From the NCBI RefSeq assembly GCF_013139515.1, contig NZ_WTAR01000022.1, forward strand, positions 1 through 64,000: DNA of 64,000 bases, read 5' to 3'. The position numbers were made by a program, and so were the translations under genes. The notes below the pieces were generated by a model. The model ran no database searches and was not told the origin of the DNA. It saw only the letters and a list, made by a program, of their open reading frames with translations. This DNA is from Lutibacter sp. (GTDB lineage: Bacteria; Bacteroidota; Bacteroidia; Flavobacteriales; Flavobacteriaceae). Positions 48,541 through 58,192 of the stretch are shown here, piece after piece; the first letter of the stretch is position 1, and each line of letters begins with the position of its first letter.

Positions 48541-50130
48541 ATGAGTTTTTTAGAAGAAATAGAACGCAGACGTACATTTGGAATTATATCTCACCCTGAT
48601 GCTGGTAAAACAACATTAACCGAAAAATTGTTATTATTTGGTGGTGCAATTCAAGAAGCTGGTGCAGTAAAAAACAACAAAATAAAAAAAGGTGCCACTT
48701 CCGATTTTATGGAAATTGAGCGTCAACGTGGTATTTCTGTAGCTACTTCAGTACTTGCTTTTATTTACAAAGACAAAAAAATAAATATTTTAGATACGCC
48801 TGGGCATAAAGATTTTGCTGAAGATACCTTTAGAACTTTAACTGCAGTAGATAGTGTAATTGTTGTAATTGATGTTGCAAAAGGTGTTGAAGAACAAACT
48901 GAAAAACTGGTTGAAGTTTGCAGAATGCGTAAAATTCCAATAATTGTATTTATCAATAAATTAGATCGTGAAGGAAAAGATGCGTTTGATTTATTAGATG
49001 AAGTTGAACAAAAATTGGGATTACGAGTTACACCTTTAAGTTTCCCTATTGGAATGGGGTATGATTTTAAAGGAATTTATGATGTGTATGGAAAGAAAAT
49101 AAATCTATTTTCTGGAGATAATAAACAAACCATATCAGAAGGTGTAGAATTTACTGATATTTCTACTCCTGAATTAGATGAAATTATTGGAGAAACTCCA
49201 GCTGAAACATTAAGAGAAGAATTAGAATTAGTTACTGAAGTTTACCCACCTTTTAACAAAGAAGAGTATTTAAACGGGGATTTACAGCCTGTATTTTTTG
49301 GTTCAGCTTTAAATAATTTTGGAGTTAAAGAGTTATTAGAATGTTTTATTGAAATTGCTCCTTCACCACAACCCAAAAATTCTGAAGAGCGTTTAATAGA
49401 TTCAAAAGAAGAAAAAATGACTGGTTTTGTGTTTAAAATCCACGCAAATATGGATCCAAATCACAGAAATCGTTTAGCTTTTATAAAAATTGTTTCAGGA
49501 ACTTTTAAACGAAATGTACCTTATTTACATGTTCGAAATAATAAAAAAATGAAATTTTCTAGTCCAAATGCCTTTTTTGCTGAAAAAAAGGAAATTGTTG
49601 ATGAATCTTTCCCTGGTGATATTGTTGGTTTACAAGATACAGGAAACTTTAAAATTGGCGATACGTTAACCGAAGGTGAAAATCTAAACTTTAAAGGTGT
49701 TCCAAGTTTTTCACCTGAACATTTTAGATATGTTAATAATGCCGACCCTTTAAAATCTAAACAATTAGCCAAAGGTTTAGATCAACTTATGGATGAAGGT
49801 GTTGCCCAATTATTCACCTTAGATTTAAACGGTAGAAAAATAATTGGTACTGTTGGTGCTTTACAATATGAAGTTATCCAATACCGTTTAGAGCACGAAT
49901 ATGGCGCAACTTGTAGTTACGAAAACTTACCCTTACATAAAGTCTGCTGGGTTGAACCTGAGGACATTAAAAATGATGAATTTAAAGAATTTAAACGTAT
50001 TAAACAGCGTTTTTTAGCTAAAGACAAACAAGGACAATTAGTGTTTTTAGCAGATTCAGCATTTACAATTCAAATGACACAAAGTAAATATCCAACGGTT
50101 AAATTACACTTTACTAGTGAGTTTCAATAA
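48541..50130 (+). CDS. prfC: Peptide chain release factor 3
   Basis: FLEEIERRRTFGIISHPDAGKTTLTEKLLLFGGAIQEAGAVKNNK; FMEIERQRGISVATSV; start trimmed from TTG 48535 to ATG 48541. Confidence 0.96.
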   Translation: MSFLEEIERRRTFGIISHPDAGKTTLTEKLLLFGGAIQEAGAVKNNKIKKGATSDFMEIERQRGISVATSVLAFIYKDKKINILDTPGHKDFAEDTFRTLTAVDSVIVVIDVAKGVEEQTEKLVEVCRMRKIPIIVFINKLDREGKDAFDLLDEVEQKLGLRVTPLSFPIGMGYDFKGIYDVYGKKINLFSGDNKQTISEGVEFTDISTPELDEIIGETPAETLREELELVTEVYPPFNKEEYLNGDLQPVFFGSALNNFGVKELLECFIEIAPSPQPKNSEERLIDSKEEKMTGFVFKIHANMDPNHRNRLAFIKIVSGTFKRNVPYLHVRNNKKMKFSSPNAFFAEKKEIVDESFPGDIVGLQDTGNFKIGDTLTEGENLNFKGVPSFSPEHFRYVNNADPLKSKQLAKGLDQLMDEGVAQLFTLDLNGRKIIGTVGALQYEVIQYRLEHEYGATCSYENLPLHKVCWVEPEDIKNDEFKEFKRIKQRFLAKDKQGQLVFLADSAFTIQMTQSKYPTVKLHFTSEFQ

Positions 50131-51709
50131 CACTAAATTGTAATTGCAACGGCTGTAAAGTATTTAATAGCATAGGTATAAATTCAGTTCCAAGTTCTAA
50201 ATATATTTCAGAAAAGTTACGTATACGTTCTTCCAAATTTTGATTTGGAAATAGCTCATTTTGTAGCTTTGTAATTCTTTCAACAACATCAGAAAGTTTA
50301 CGTTTTTGTGCTTTTAACAATCGTTTTTCTAAATTAGAAATTCCGTTTAGCTGCTTTTTTTCTTGTGCATTTACAGCACCTAAAAAAGAAATATCAGTTT
50401 GTTTAGCTAGTTCTTTTAAATTGATAAATTGCTGCTCTAGATGTTTCTTTTGTTCAGAAAAATCTATTTCAATTTTAGAAATTTCTTTTACTTTTTTGGC
50501 AATTAAATATTCTTGTTTAACAAACAATTCTTCCAAAGAAATATTCAAATTAGCACTTTTTATTAATTGTTTTTCTGAAGCTAACAATACAGAATTTCGT
50601 AACAATAAAATTGGAAAAGGTGTTTTTACAGCATTAAAGTAATTTTTTAATTGAAACCAATAAGCCAATTCTCCACCTCCACCAATATAACATATGTTTG
50701 GTAAAATTATCTCTTGAAACAATGGTCGCATAATTACATTTGGACTAAAACGTTCTGGATAATTTGTGACTTCTTCCAACAATTCATCTTTAGAAAATGC
50801 AATTGTTGTATTATTAACCTTAAAACTATTGTCTTCAAAAATTATGCGTTCTCTTAAGTCCTTTTTTAAATAAAATAAGTTAATCTCTCTAGGGTTTACT
50901 TGTATTTTGTAGTTTTTACCTAATTCATTATTTGTCTTAGAAACTTCTTTAAATGACCTATTATTCAACAACTCATCTTTAATAATTGGTGTAAATTGTT
51001 GTTTTAATTGTACGTCATCACCATCAATAATTACCAAACCATATTCCCCAAAAAGTTCATTTACTAAATAACGAGTAGCAGCAGTTAAATTATTATGTTT
51101 TAAATATGAGTTTTTAAATAATTCTTTTAAATAATTTGCATTTTTTGTAGTTCCAATCAATTTTGAGAACTCTTCAAAAACAGTATCAAAATCGTTTGTT
51201 TTTAACCTACCAACTGCTCCACTGCTTTGTCGGTTCCAAGCAATTTTTTTATTTTTTAAATTGAAAAAATTTATTTCCTCAAAATCGTGATCTTCAGTTG
51301 CCATCCAGTAAATTGGCACAAAATTCTGATGAGGAAATTCCTTTTTTAAGTGCTTTGCTAAGTTTATAGTATTTACTATTTTATATAAAAAATACAACGG
51401 GCCTGTAAATATATTTAACTGATGGCCAGTTGTAATAGTAAAGGTATTTTCTTCTGAAAGCAGTTCAATATTTTGATGTGTTTTTTGAGAAGTTTTAGTA
51501 GTTTTATATTGATGTGTTAATGCTTCAACCAAAACCTTTCTTGAATTGGGTTGAAATGATTCTTTTTTAAGTTTTAGCTGTTTTTTAAATCCTGCTAAAT
51601 CAGGAAAATTGCCATAAAATGAAGATAATTTAGGATTCTTGTCTAAATAGTCACAAATTATAGGCGAAAAGTAGCCTGTTTTTTGAAATGGAATATGATG
51701 TACTTTCAT
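50114..51709 (-). CDS. bshC: Bacillithiol biosynthesis cysteine-adding enzyme BshC
   Basis: TFTITTGHQLNIFTGPLYFLYKIVNTINLAKHLKKEFPHQNFVPIYWMATEDHDFEEINFF; VIMRPLFQEIILPNICYIGGGGELAYWFQLK. Confidence 0.96.
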   Translation of the reverse strand: MKVHHIPFQKTGYFSPIICDYLDKNPKLSSFYGNFPDLAGFKKQLKLKKESFQPNSRKVLVEALTHQYKTTKTSQKTHQNIELLSEENTFTITTGHQLNIFTGPLYFLYKIVNTINLAKHLKKEFPHQNFVPIYWMATEDHDFEEINFFNLKNKKIAWNRQSSGAVGRLKTNDFDTVFEEFSKLIGTTKNANYLKELFKNSYLKHNNLTAATRYLVNELFGEYGLVIIDGDDVQLKQQFTPIIKDELLNNRSFKEVSKTNNELGKNYKIQVNPREINLFYLKKDLRERIIFEDNSFKVNNTTIAFSKDELLEEVTNYPERFSPNVIMRPLFQEIILPNICYIGGGGELAYWFQLKNYFNAVKTPFPILLLRNSVLLASEKQLIKSANLNISLEELFVKQEYLIAKKVKEISKIEIDFSEQKKHLEQQFINLKELAKQTDISFLGAVNAQEKKQLNGISNLEKRLLKAQKRKLSDVVERITKLQNELFPNQNLEERIRNFSEIYLELGTEFIPMLLNTLQPLQLQFSVIETH

Positions 51710-51714
51710 TAAAT

Positions 51715-52365
51715 TTAAACTGTTCTTTGAAATAAAGTATATACATATTCTCTTAAACCACCCGAAGGTTGTGTATACGTGTAATTAAACGACTTTAATA
51801 ACTTAAAATCAGTACCTAAACGTTCTTGTAACATAGCTTCGTTATAATTAAACACATCTAAACCGCTACATTTTTTTGCACCTTCTAAATTAAATTCGGC
51901 CAAAATTACATATCCTTTTAAACGTATAACTTTTTTAATTAAATCAAAATAAGCTTTTTGTTGTTCTTCAGTAGTAAAAAAATGTAATACAGCTCTATCA
52001 TGCCATACATCAACATTTTTTAATTTTAGTAATTCTGATGGATTTGTTAAGTCATCGACAATAAATTTAACCTCAGCATTCTTATATTCTGTTAAATTAT
52101 TTTTCAATTCAGTTAATGCTGAAGCTGCAATATCATTTACAACAATATTTGAATATCCTTTATTTAATAATAATTCTATTAATGTTGCTGCACCAACACC
52201 GGCATTAAAAATTAAAGCATCTTTTGGTAAATTACACTCTGAAATTAATTGCAGGGAAGGAATTGGATCTTCTTCATACCAACCTAAACTATCAGCAGGT
52301 GTTTTTTGATACGCATTATTCCAGTGCTTTTCAAAGTCGTAATTTGGTACTAAATTATCTTCCAT
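51715..52365 (-). CDS. Class I SAM-dependent methyltransferase
   Basis: HWNNAYQKTPADSLGWYEEDP...LIFNAGVGAATLIELLLNKGYSNIVVNDIAASALTEL. Confidence 0.9.
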   Translation of the reverse strand: MEDNLVPNYDFEKHWNNAYQKTPADSLGWYEEDPIPSLQLISECNLPKDALIFNAGVGAATLIELLLNKGYSNIVVNDIAASALTELKNNLTEYKNAEVKFIVDDLTNPSELLKLKNVDVWHDRAVLHFFTTEEQQKAYFDLIKKVIRLKGYVILAEFNLEGAKKCSGLDVFNYNEAMLQERLGTDFKLLKSFNYTYTQPSGGLREYVYTLFQRTV

Positions 52366-52616
52366 TAGTAAATCTATTTATTTTGATAAAAGTAAACAAT
52401 TTTGACTGTTTGTCGAAATTGAATAAAATAGCTAACAAATATTTAACATTTTATTCTTTAAAAGATAAAAATGAGAATCGTAGAACGCTTCATCAATAAA
52501 CTTTAAGACCTTAAAATAATTGATCAACCCTGATATTTATCACTCCTTTTTAGTGGATTAATAATAATTTTGCAAAATATTATATCAAAATCCTATTCAA
52601 ACTACTCCAAACCAAC

Positions 52617-53723
52617 ATGAACCATTTACCAAAAATCATAGTAATTATTTTTCTTTCTTTCATTTCTATGAACACGTATTCACAAGCCAACACTAAAAAA
52701 TTAAAACTTTATGGAGATGTGCGTTTTAGAACTGAAATGGATAGAAATTCTGACAAAACAGATGGTACAACAAGAGATGACAGAGATCGATTACGTTATC
52801 GTTTAAGATTTGGATTTAACTATACATTAATCAAAAATATTGAATTTGGCGGGCGTGTTCGTTCAGGAAACCCTGCAAATCAACAATCACCACATGTTAC
52901 GCTAGGAAAAGAATTTCATAGTGATGATTTTTCAATAGATAAAGCATTTCTAAAATTAAAATCTAACAAAGGACTTTGGGCTTGGGCTGGTAAAAACAGC
53001 ATGCCTTTTTGGGAACAAAATGAATTTCTTTGGGATGGAGATGTAAATCCAGAGGGAATTGCTTTTGGAGGAAGTTTTAATTTAAGTGAAAAATCTAAAT
53101 TAACACCTGTTTTGGGTCATTTTATTGTTGGCCACTCAGGTGAAAACTTTAGTGATGATACTAGTTTATCTATCATTCAATTAAAATTAAATACTACTAT
53201 TGGAGAGAATAATTTAACACTATCAAGTGGTTTTATTAAAGGAAATGACATTCCTGATAAACCAGACGGAACACATACTTTCTTAATAGATTATAAAATT
53301 TGGGCTACAAGTTTACAATACAAATTCAACAAAATTGGTTTGGTACTTGGTTTAGATTATTTTGAAAATTTATCTGATTATAAAAACAACTCTGATATTG
53401 CTGATGTTTTTGAAGATCAAACAACTGGTTACGTAGGAAGTTTATTGTATAGCATTAAGAAATTTCAATTTGGATATTATTATGCACATGTTGAAAAATA
53501 TGCTTTAGTTGATTTTTTTGCTCAAGATGATTGGGTGCGTTGGGGAACTAGTGACTACACACGTTCTAGTAATTTTGATGGACACGAATTCAGAATTAAA
53601 TATAAAATTAACAAACAATTCAATACTGTTTTAAGAACTTATTTTGTGGAAGGACTAGAAACCACAGGAACAACACTTGAAACTGGAACAAGAATTCGTT
53701 TAGATTTAAATATTAAATTTTAG
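52617..53723 (+). CDS. Putative outer-membrane porin (beta-barrel)
   Basis: Signal peptide; KLKLYGDVRFRTEMDRNSDKTDGTTRDDRDRLRYRLRFGFNYTL; barrel alternation to a C-terminal IRLDLNIKF. Confidence 0.82.
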   Translation: MNHLPKIIVIIFLSFISMNTYSQANTKKLKLYGDVRFRTEMDRNSDKTDGTTRDDRDRLRYRLRFGFNYTLIKNIEFGGRVRSGNPANQQSPHVTLGKEFHSDDFSIDKAFLKLKSNKGLWAWAGKNSMPFWEQNEFLWDGDVNPEGIAFGGSFNLSEKSKLTPVLGHFIVGHSGENFSDDTSLSIIQLKLNTTIGENNLTLSSGFIKGNDIPDKPDGTHTFLIDYKIWATSLQYKFNKIGLVLGLDYFENLSDYKNNSDIADVFEDQTTGYVGSLLYSIKKFQFGYYYAHVEKYALVDFFAQDDWVRWGTSDYTRSSNFDGHEFRIKYKINKQFNTVLRTYFVEGLETTGTTLETGTRIRLDLNIKF

Positions 53724-53814
53724 AAGTCATCTAATTTAATTAAAACAGCCTTAATTCTTAAACTTTACAAAACAACTAACCATAAAATTGTTCAAAAAGA
53801 CAATCTAACTTATT

Positions 53815-54444
53815 TTATTTAGTTGCCAATGCCAATCCTTCTAATGCTGATACATCATTTGGTTTATTTAATAGTGCTTTTTGAAATAACACTTTTGCTT
53901 CTTTCTTTTTACCCAGTTGCAAATTTGTCCAGCCATACATTAATAAACCATCATAATCAAAAGGATATAAATCTACTATTTGTTTATAATACATTTGAGC
54001 TTTGTCAAATTGTGAACGATTGTAATAAATAGTTCCTAAATAATACATTGCTTTGGTATTATGTGGCGAATTTTCTAAAATACTTTTATATATAATTATT
54101 ACTTCTTCCCAATTACCTATGGCAGCTAATGGAAAAATAGTTCCAAATTTTGGTTCATCAGCATAAGGCATCAATTCACTTGCTTTATTATAAAAAATAA
54201 TAGATTCGGTAAAATTTCCGGCCATATAGTTTAACCAACCTAAACGTAAATTGGTTTCATAGGAGTTTTCATCGTATAAACCTTTTAACTCATCTGCGGC
54301 TAATTTATAATCCCCATCTGCTTCAAATGAATAACTTTTACTAAATGCTTCTTGTAAATTTGTAAAATTTACTTGTGCAAATACTACGGGTTTCACACAT
54401 AAAATAAACAATCCTATAATACTTATCTTTCTTAAAATTTCCAT
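53815..54444 (-). CDS. Tetratricopeptide repeat protein
   Basis: Signal peptide and TPR repeats (AMYYLGTIYYNRSQFDKAQMYYKQIVDLYP). Confidence 0.85.
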   Translation of the reverse strand: MEILRKISIIGLFILCVKPVVFAQVNFTNLQEAFSKSYSFEADGDYKLAADELKGLYDENSYETNLRLGWLNYMAGNFTESIIFYNKASELMPYADEPKFGTIFPLAAIGNWEEVIIIYKSILENSPHNTKAMYYLGTIYYNRSQFDKAQMYYKQIVDLYPFDYDGLLMYGWTNLQLGKKKEAKVLFQKALLNKPNDVSALEGLALATK

Positions 54445-55748
54445 GTAATTCCTGCTGTTATATTTTGTTGGTTAAATGTAAATACTTTTGATGTGCTATC
54501 TAAATTTTCAGTATAATAATTATCTTCTAGCTCCATAAAAGAATAACCTACTTTTATAGTTGAACTTTTAGTAAAAAATTGGACTACTGCTCCAAATTCA
54601 TTCAATGCTGTTGCAGCTTGATTGTAAAGTACTGCTCCATTATTAGCTGTAAAGTTATGCATATCACCAACAGTTCCGTAACCAACAATTGAAAACTTTT
54701 CGGTGTTAACAGATAAACCTCCTGTAAAAATCGTGCTTGAATCTGGATCTTCATTTTGATATTGAAGACCTCCAAATGGCACAAATAAAGTGCTTCCTAA
54801 AGGGTATAAAGCCATATTATAACCTGCTTGAAATTGGTTGTAACCATTTAAATTAGAAACCGAAACATTTATGGTATTTCTCATAAAGTATGAAGCTTTT
54901 GACAATGAACCACCAAAAACAATATCGCTATAATTTATAGTTGAAGATGATGAAGTTGATCTTCCTGGTCCTCCAACAGGAATTGTAGTATCTACATTTA
55001 AATTATCATAATCTCCATAAACAACATGTATAAATGTATCTAAATACCATCTATTTCCTAAAGCAACAGTTACATCTGCATAATAGCGTGTTTCGCTTCC
55101 TTTATATGTCTGGTTTTCAAGTAAATCTCCGCTATTTCCTTGCTGAACTGATGTAGTTGACATTACTGAAAGCTGATGAAATAAATTTACTCGTTTTGAC
55201 AAAGGATGGCTAAGCCCTAATGAATACAACTGATAATTTTCAGGAAATAAACGTATATCTCCATCTTCTGAATTTGTATCGGCTTTTAATAAAGCATCAT
55301 AATCTACATTGTTAGTTGCCAATACATTTAAACTTAAAGAACTTACAAAGGGATATTCCAAATTAATGGATTCTTTTAACTTCTTATTCATTTTATCATA
55401 AAATAAACGTGATTCTAATAACAAACCACTATAACGATATGACCAATATAAATATTCTTGCACTACAACATCATACGTATCAACCGCATATGCTTCTTCT
55501 AATAATTGAATGGCATTTAACATTTTATTTTCTTTAAAATAGGCAATTCCCATACGAACTTTCAAATAATAAAAATCAATTCCTGCAGCTCTAGATTCTT
55601 TCCCTAAAGCTAATAAAGGCTTCCAATCCTGTTTTAAATAAAGTGCATACGTTGTGCTATCTACTTGTTTAAATGATAAGGATGCTTTTTGTGCATTGGC
55701 AGCAGTTACCAACCACAAAACCAATATTACTGTAAGTTGTTTTCCCAT
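54432..55748 (-). CDS. TPR plus outer-membrane beta-barrel protein
   Basis: Signal peptide, N-terminal TPR-like helices, C-terminal barrel strands ending ...NQQNITAGITWKF; overlaps both neighbours. Confidence 0.75.
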   Translation of the reverse strand: MGKQLTVILVLWLVTAANAQKASLSFKQVDSTTYALYLKQDWKPLLALGKESRAAGIDFYYLKVRMGIAYFKENKMLNAIQLLEEAYAVDTYDVVVQEYLYWSYRYSGLLLESRLFYDKMNKKLKESINLEYPFVSSLSLNVLATNNVDYDALLKADTNSEDGDIRLFPENYQLYSLGLSHPLSKRVNLFHQLSVMSTTSVQQGNSGDLLENQTYKGSETRYYADVTVALGNRWYLDTFIHVVYGDYDNLNVDTTIPVGGPGRSTSSSSTINYSDIVFGGSLSKASYFMRNTINVSVSNLNGYNQFQAGYNMALYPLGSTLFVPFGGLQYQNEDPDSSTIFTGGLSVNTEKFSIVGYGTVGDMHNFTANNGAVLYNQAATALNEFGAVVQFFTKSSTIKVGYSFMELEDNYYTENLDSTSKVFTFNQQNITAGITWKF

Positions 55749-57958
55749 TTTAATTTAATTTTTGAATTTTTTGAGGTTTTACATTCAATATGTATCGTCT
55801 TATTTTTAAATACTACACTGTTAGCTGAAAATAGTACGCGATTTTTATTTCCTTCAATTTTAGATTGAAGTTCCATATTTTGAGGACTAAACGTTTGCTC
55901 CGTTTCTTTATAAGAAAGTTGATATTTACCTTTTAAAAATAGGACTAAAGGAACTAAAAAATCTTGAATTGTTAATAAAGGAAATCGGTATAAATGATGT
56001 ACAGGAAACCTTGTTTTTATCAACAAATTAGTTTGATCGCTTAACACTACTTTATAAAAAGAACGATAAAAATAAAACAACGCACTTCTTTTAGAACCCA
56101 AATAATTTAAGCTAGAAAACGTTTTGCCATTATTTTCATAATACAGTTTTGCATTTGTTTTTAAGCAGTGCAAATAAGACTGGTTATAACTATCAACCTC
56201 ATTTATAATTGAATAACTAACTTCTTTCTCAGCATCTTTCATTATTCTTAGCTCAAATTCATCACCAGGATTCCATTTAAAAGCATTTTGCAATAAAGTA
56301 ACTGTAGAAATAGTAGCTATAGTTTCTCCTTCCTTCGGAATTCCTTTTTCTACCAAATTTAATGATGAGTTATCATCTTTCACAATATATTCAAACAATG
56401 GCCAAAACGTAGTTTGATCACCAATTTTTGAAGTAGATTGCAATTGAAAATGTAAATGTGGGTATGGAGAACGACCAGAATTACCACATTTTCCAATTCC
56501 CTGACCTTCAACAACAACATCACCAATATGTACGGTAATTGAACCTTTTTTTAAATGACTTACTTTTGAAAACAAATACATATCGTGTTGTATTACAACT
56601 GTATTTCCCCAATTTTGAAGTGTATTTGCAACACCTATTTCATTATCTTCAATAGTATTAACAACTGCCACAACAGTTCCCATTGCAGGAGCAATTACTG
56701 GTTTATCAAAACAATAATAATCACTTGTTAATAGTCCTTCTCCTTGAAATTCTTTTCCTGAAATAGCATCTTTAATAATAAAATCCCAAGCATATTTAAA
56801 AAAAAATTTGTGTGTATAAGCACCATCATGACCTTGATTTACTGTCCATTGTCCCATAAATGGCAAACGAATAGGGATTGTAAAAGCGGCATATTCCTTT
56901 GCTGAATGACTATCGAATAAATACGCATTAGTTTCAGGATTTTTTTGCTGAATTAAGGTTAAAATTGGTGATTTTGCTTGATTGTAACGTATTTTAAACG
57001 CGTATAAAACTCCTATAACAATCATATTAAAAGGCAAAGAGAAAGCCGATAATTCAAAAGAAGCAAAAAGCCTATCTGAACCTATTGTTGTTACTACTAA
57101 TACAGGAATTAACACTAAACTCCATACAAATGAAGCTTTTGATGGAATTAAAAAATAACCACCAATGGCAATGGCTGACAATATAAAGTTAAAACCATAG
57201 TATGTATAATTTAACGAACCCGTGTACATTCCTAAAAATGAGTAAAACCAATACGCTACAAAAAAACCAACCAATGATAATAAAAAATTAACTCGAGAAT
57301 GAATTAACAAACCAATTGAGATAAGCACTCCTGCCAAAATATTAAATTGAAAAAAAATTGCGCCTAATGATAAAAAATAGGTGTCAAAACCAGTATCAGC
57401 AAAAAAAGTAGTAAGTGTATCAACAATTACAACAAGTGTATTTCCGCCTAATTTAAAAAACATATTAGAAGGATACAAAGCTTCTGTATTTAACGCTATT
57501 TTAGAAAATGAAGGAAACGCTAACAGCATTAACCACATTCCAAACAAAAATGGAATACTTAAAAATGGGAGTTTATATTTTGCAAACAATCCCATAATAA
57601 CTATTGTGCTAAAAAAAGCGATAGTACCGCCAACAATAATTAATAACAATACTTCTAAACTTGGTAAAAAATACGTGCCAATACCTAAACCTACTAGCAA
57701 AGCATTAAAACTAAAAAGCCCTTGTTTAGCAATAACTGGAGAATATTCAAGAACTGTAGACAAGCCAACAGCTGTTAAAACTGCTATAAGTCCGCTTAAA
57801 CCTGTCCACCAATCAATAAAACTTACAACAACTAATATTGATGCTAAAATTTTATTTTCAGTAAAAAAAATTTGTGAGTAGCTTGTTAAAATAGCTTCTC
57901 CAATAAAAAGGCTTTTTTTTAAAAGTTTATCTTTCATTTGAAATATATAGGACTTCAT
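55727..57958 (-). CDS. Urea transporter (UT) / M23 metallopeptidase fusion protein
   Basis: N-term AILTSYSQIFFTENKILASILVVVSFIDWWTGLSGLIAVLTAVGLS...KQGLFSFNALLVGLGIG (UT-like); central VIAPAMGTVVAVVNTIEDN...GNTVVIQHDMYLFSKVSHLKKGSITVHIGDVVVEGQGIGKCGNSGRSPYPHLHFQLQ (M23 HLHFQ). Confidence 0.88.
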   Translation of the reverse strand: MKSYIFQMKDKLLKKSLFIGEAILTSYSQIFFTENKILASILVVVSFIDWWTGLSGLIAVLTAVGLSTVLEYSPVIAKQGLFSFNALLVGLGIGTYFLPSLEVLLLIIVGGTIAFFSTIVIMGLFAKYKLPFLSIPFLFGMWLMLLAFPSFSKIALNTEALYPSNMFFKLGGNTLVVIVDTLTTFFADTGFDTYFLSLGAIFFQFNILAGVLISIGLLIHSRVNFLLSLVGFFVAYWFYSFLGMYTGSLNYTYYGFNFILSAIAIGGYFLIPSKASFVWSLVLIPVLVVTTIGSDRLFASFELSAFSLPFNMIVIGVLYAFKIRYNQAKSPILTLIQQKNPETNAYLFDSHSAKEYAAFTIPIRLPFMGQWTVNQGHDGAYTHKFFFKYAWDFIIKDAISGKEFQGEGLLTSDYYCFDKPVIAPAMGTVVAVVNTIEDNEIGVANTLQNWGNTVVIQHDMYLFSKVSHLKKGSITVHIGDVVVEGQGIGKCGNSGRSPYPHLHFQLQSTSKIGDQTTFWPLFEYIVKDDNSSLNLVEKGIPKEGETIATISTVTLLQNAFKWNPGDEFELRIMKDAEKEVSYSIINEVDSYNQSYLHCLKTNAKLYYENNGKTFSSLNYLGSKRSALFYFYRSFYKVVLSDQTNLLIKTRFPVHHLYRFPLLTIQDFLVPLVLFLKGKYQLSYKETEQTFSPQNMELQSKIEGNKNRVLFSANSVVFKNKTIHIECKTSKNSKIKLKWENNLQ

Positions 57959-57970
57959 ATAATAATTTTA

Positions 57971-58174
57971 TGGATTCCAGCCTTCGCAAGAATGACAAAG
58001 TAATTACAAATCTAAAGGAGAAGTGAGCAACAAAGCAATCTTAAAATTTGAACTTCTTAATTACAGGTAATTTTAGTCGTTCCTTCTTCGTTATGACGTA
58101 TTATTATTACTTTTTAATTTGTAAGACTGAGCTTGTTGAAGTGTTTACTTTAATTATCTTCTACAAGCTCAGAC
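57971..58174. repeat. Degenerate interspersed repeat mosaic
   Basis: tggattccagccttcgcaagaatgaca (57971-57997), an agtgagcaacaaagcaatc / gtcgttccttcttcgttatgacg block (58022-58099), and inverted pair gactgagcttgttgaag (58125-58141) / cttctacaagctcagac (58158-58174). Confidence 0.6.
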
Positions 58175-58192
58175 TAACATTTTATCACTATT

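Noticed and set aside
52224-52499. Plus-strand 91-aa ORF
   Set aside because: Mostly antisense to the methyltransferase gene; no recognisable motif.
57381-57881. Plus-strand 166-aa ORF, unusually long antisense
   Set aside because: Lies inside the UT-like region of the fusion gene; composition looks like a reverse-complement shadow of a hydrophobic domain.
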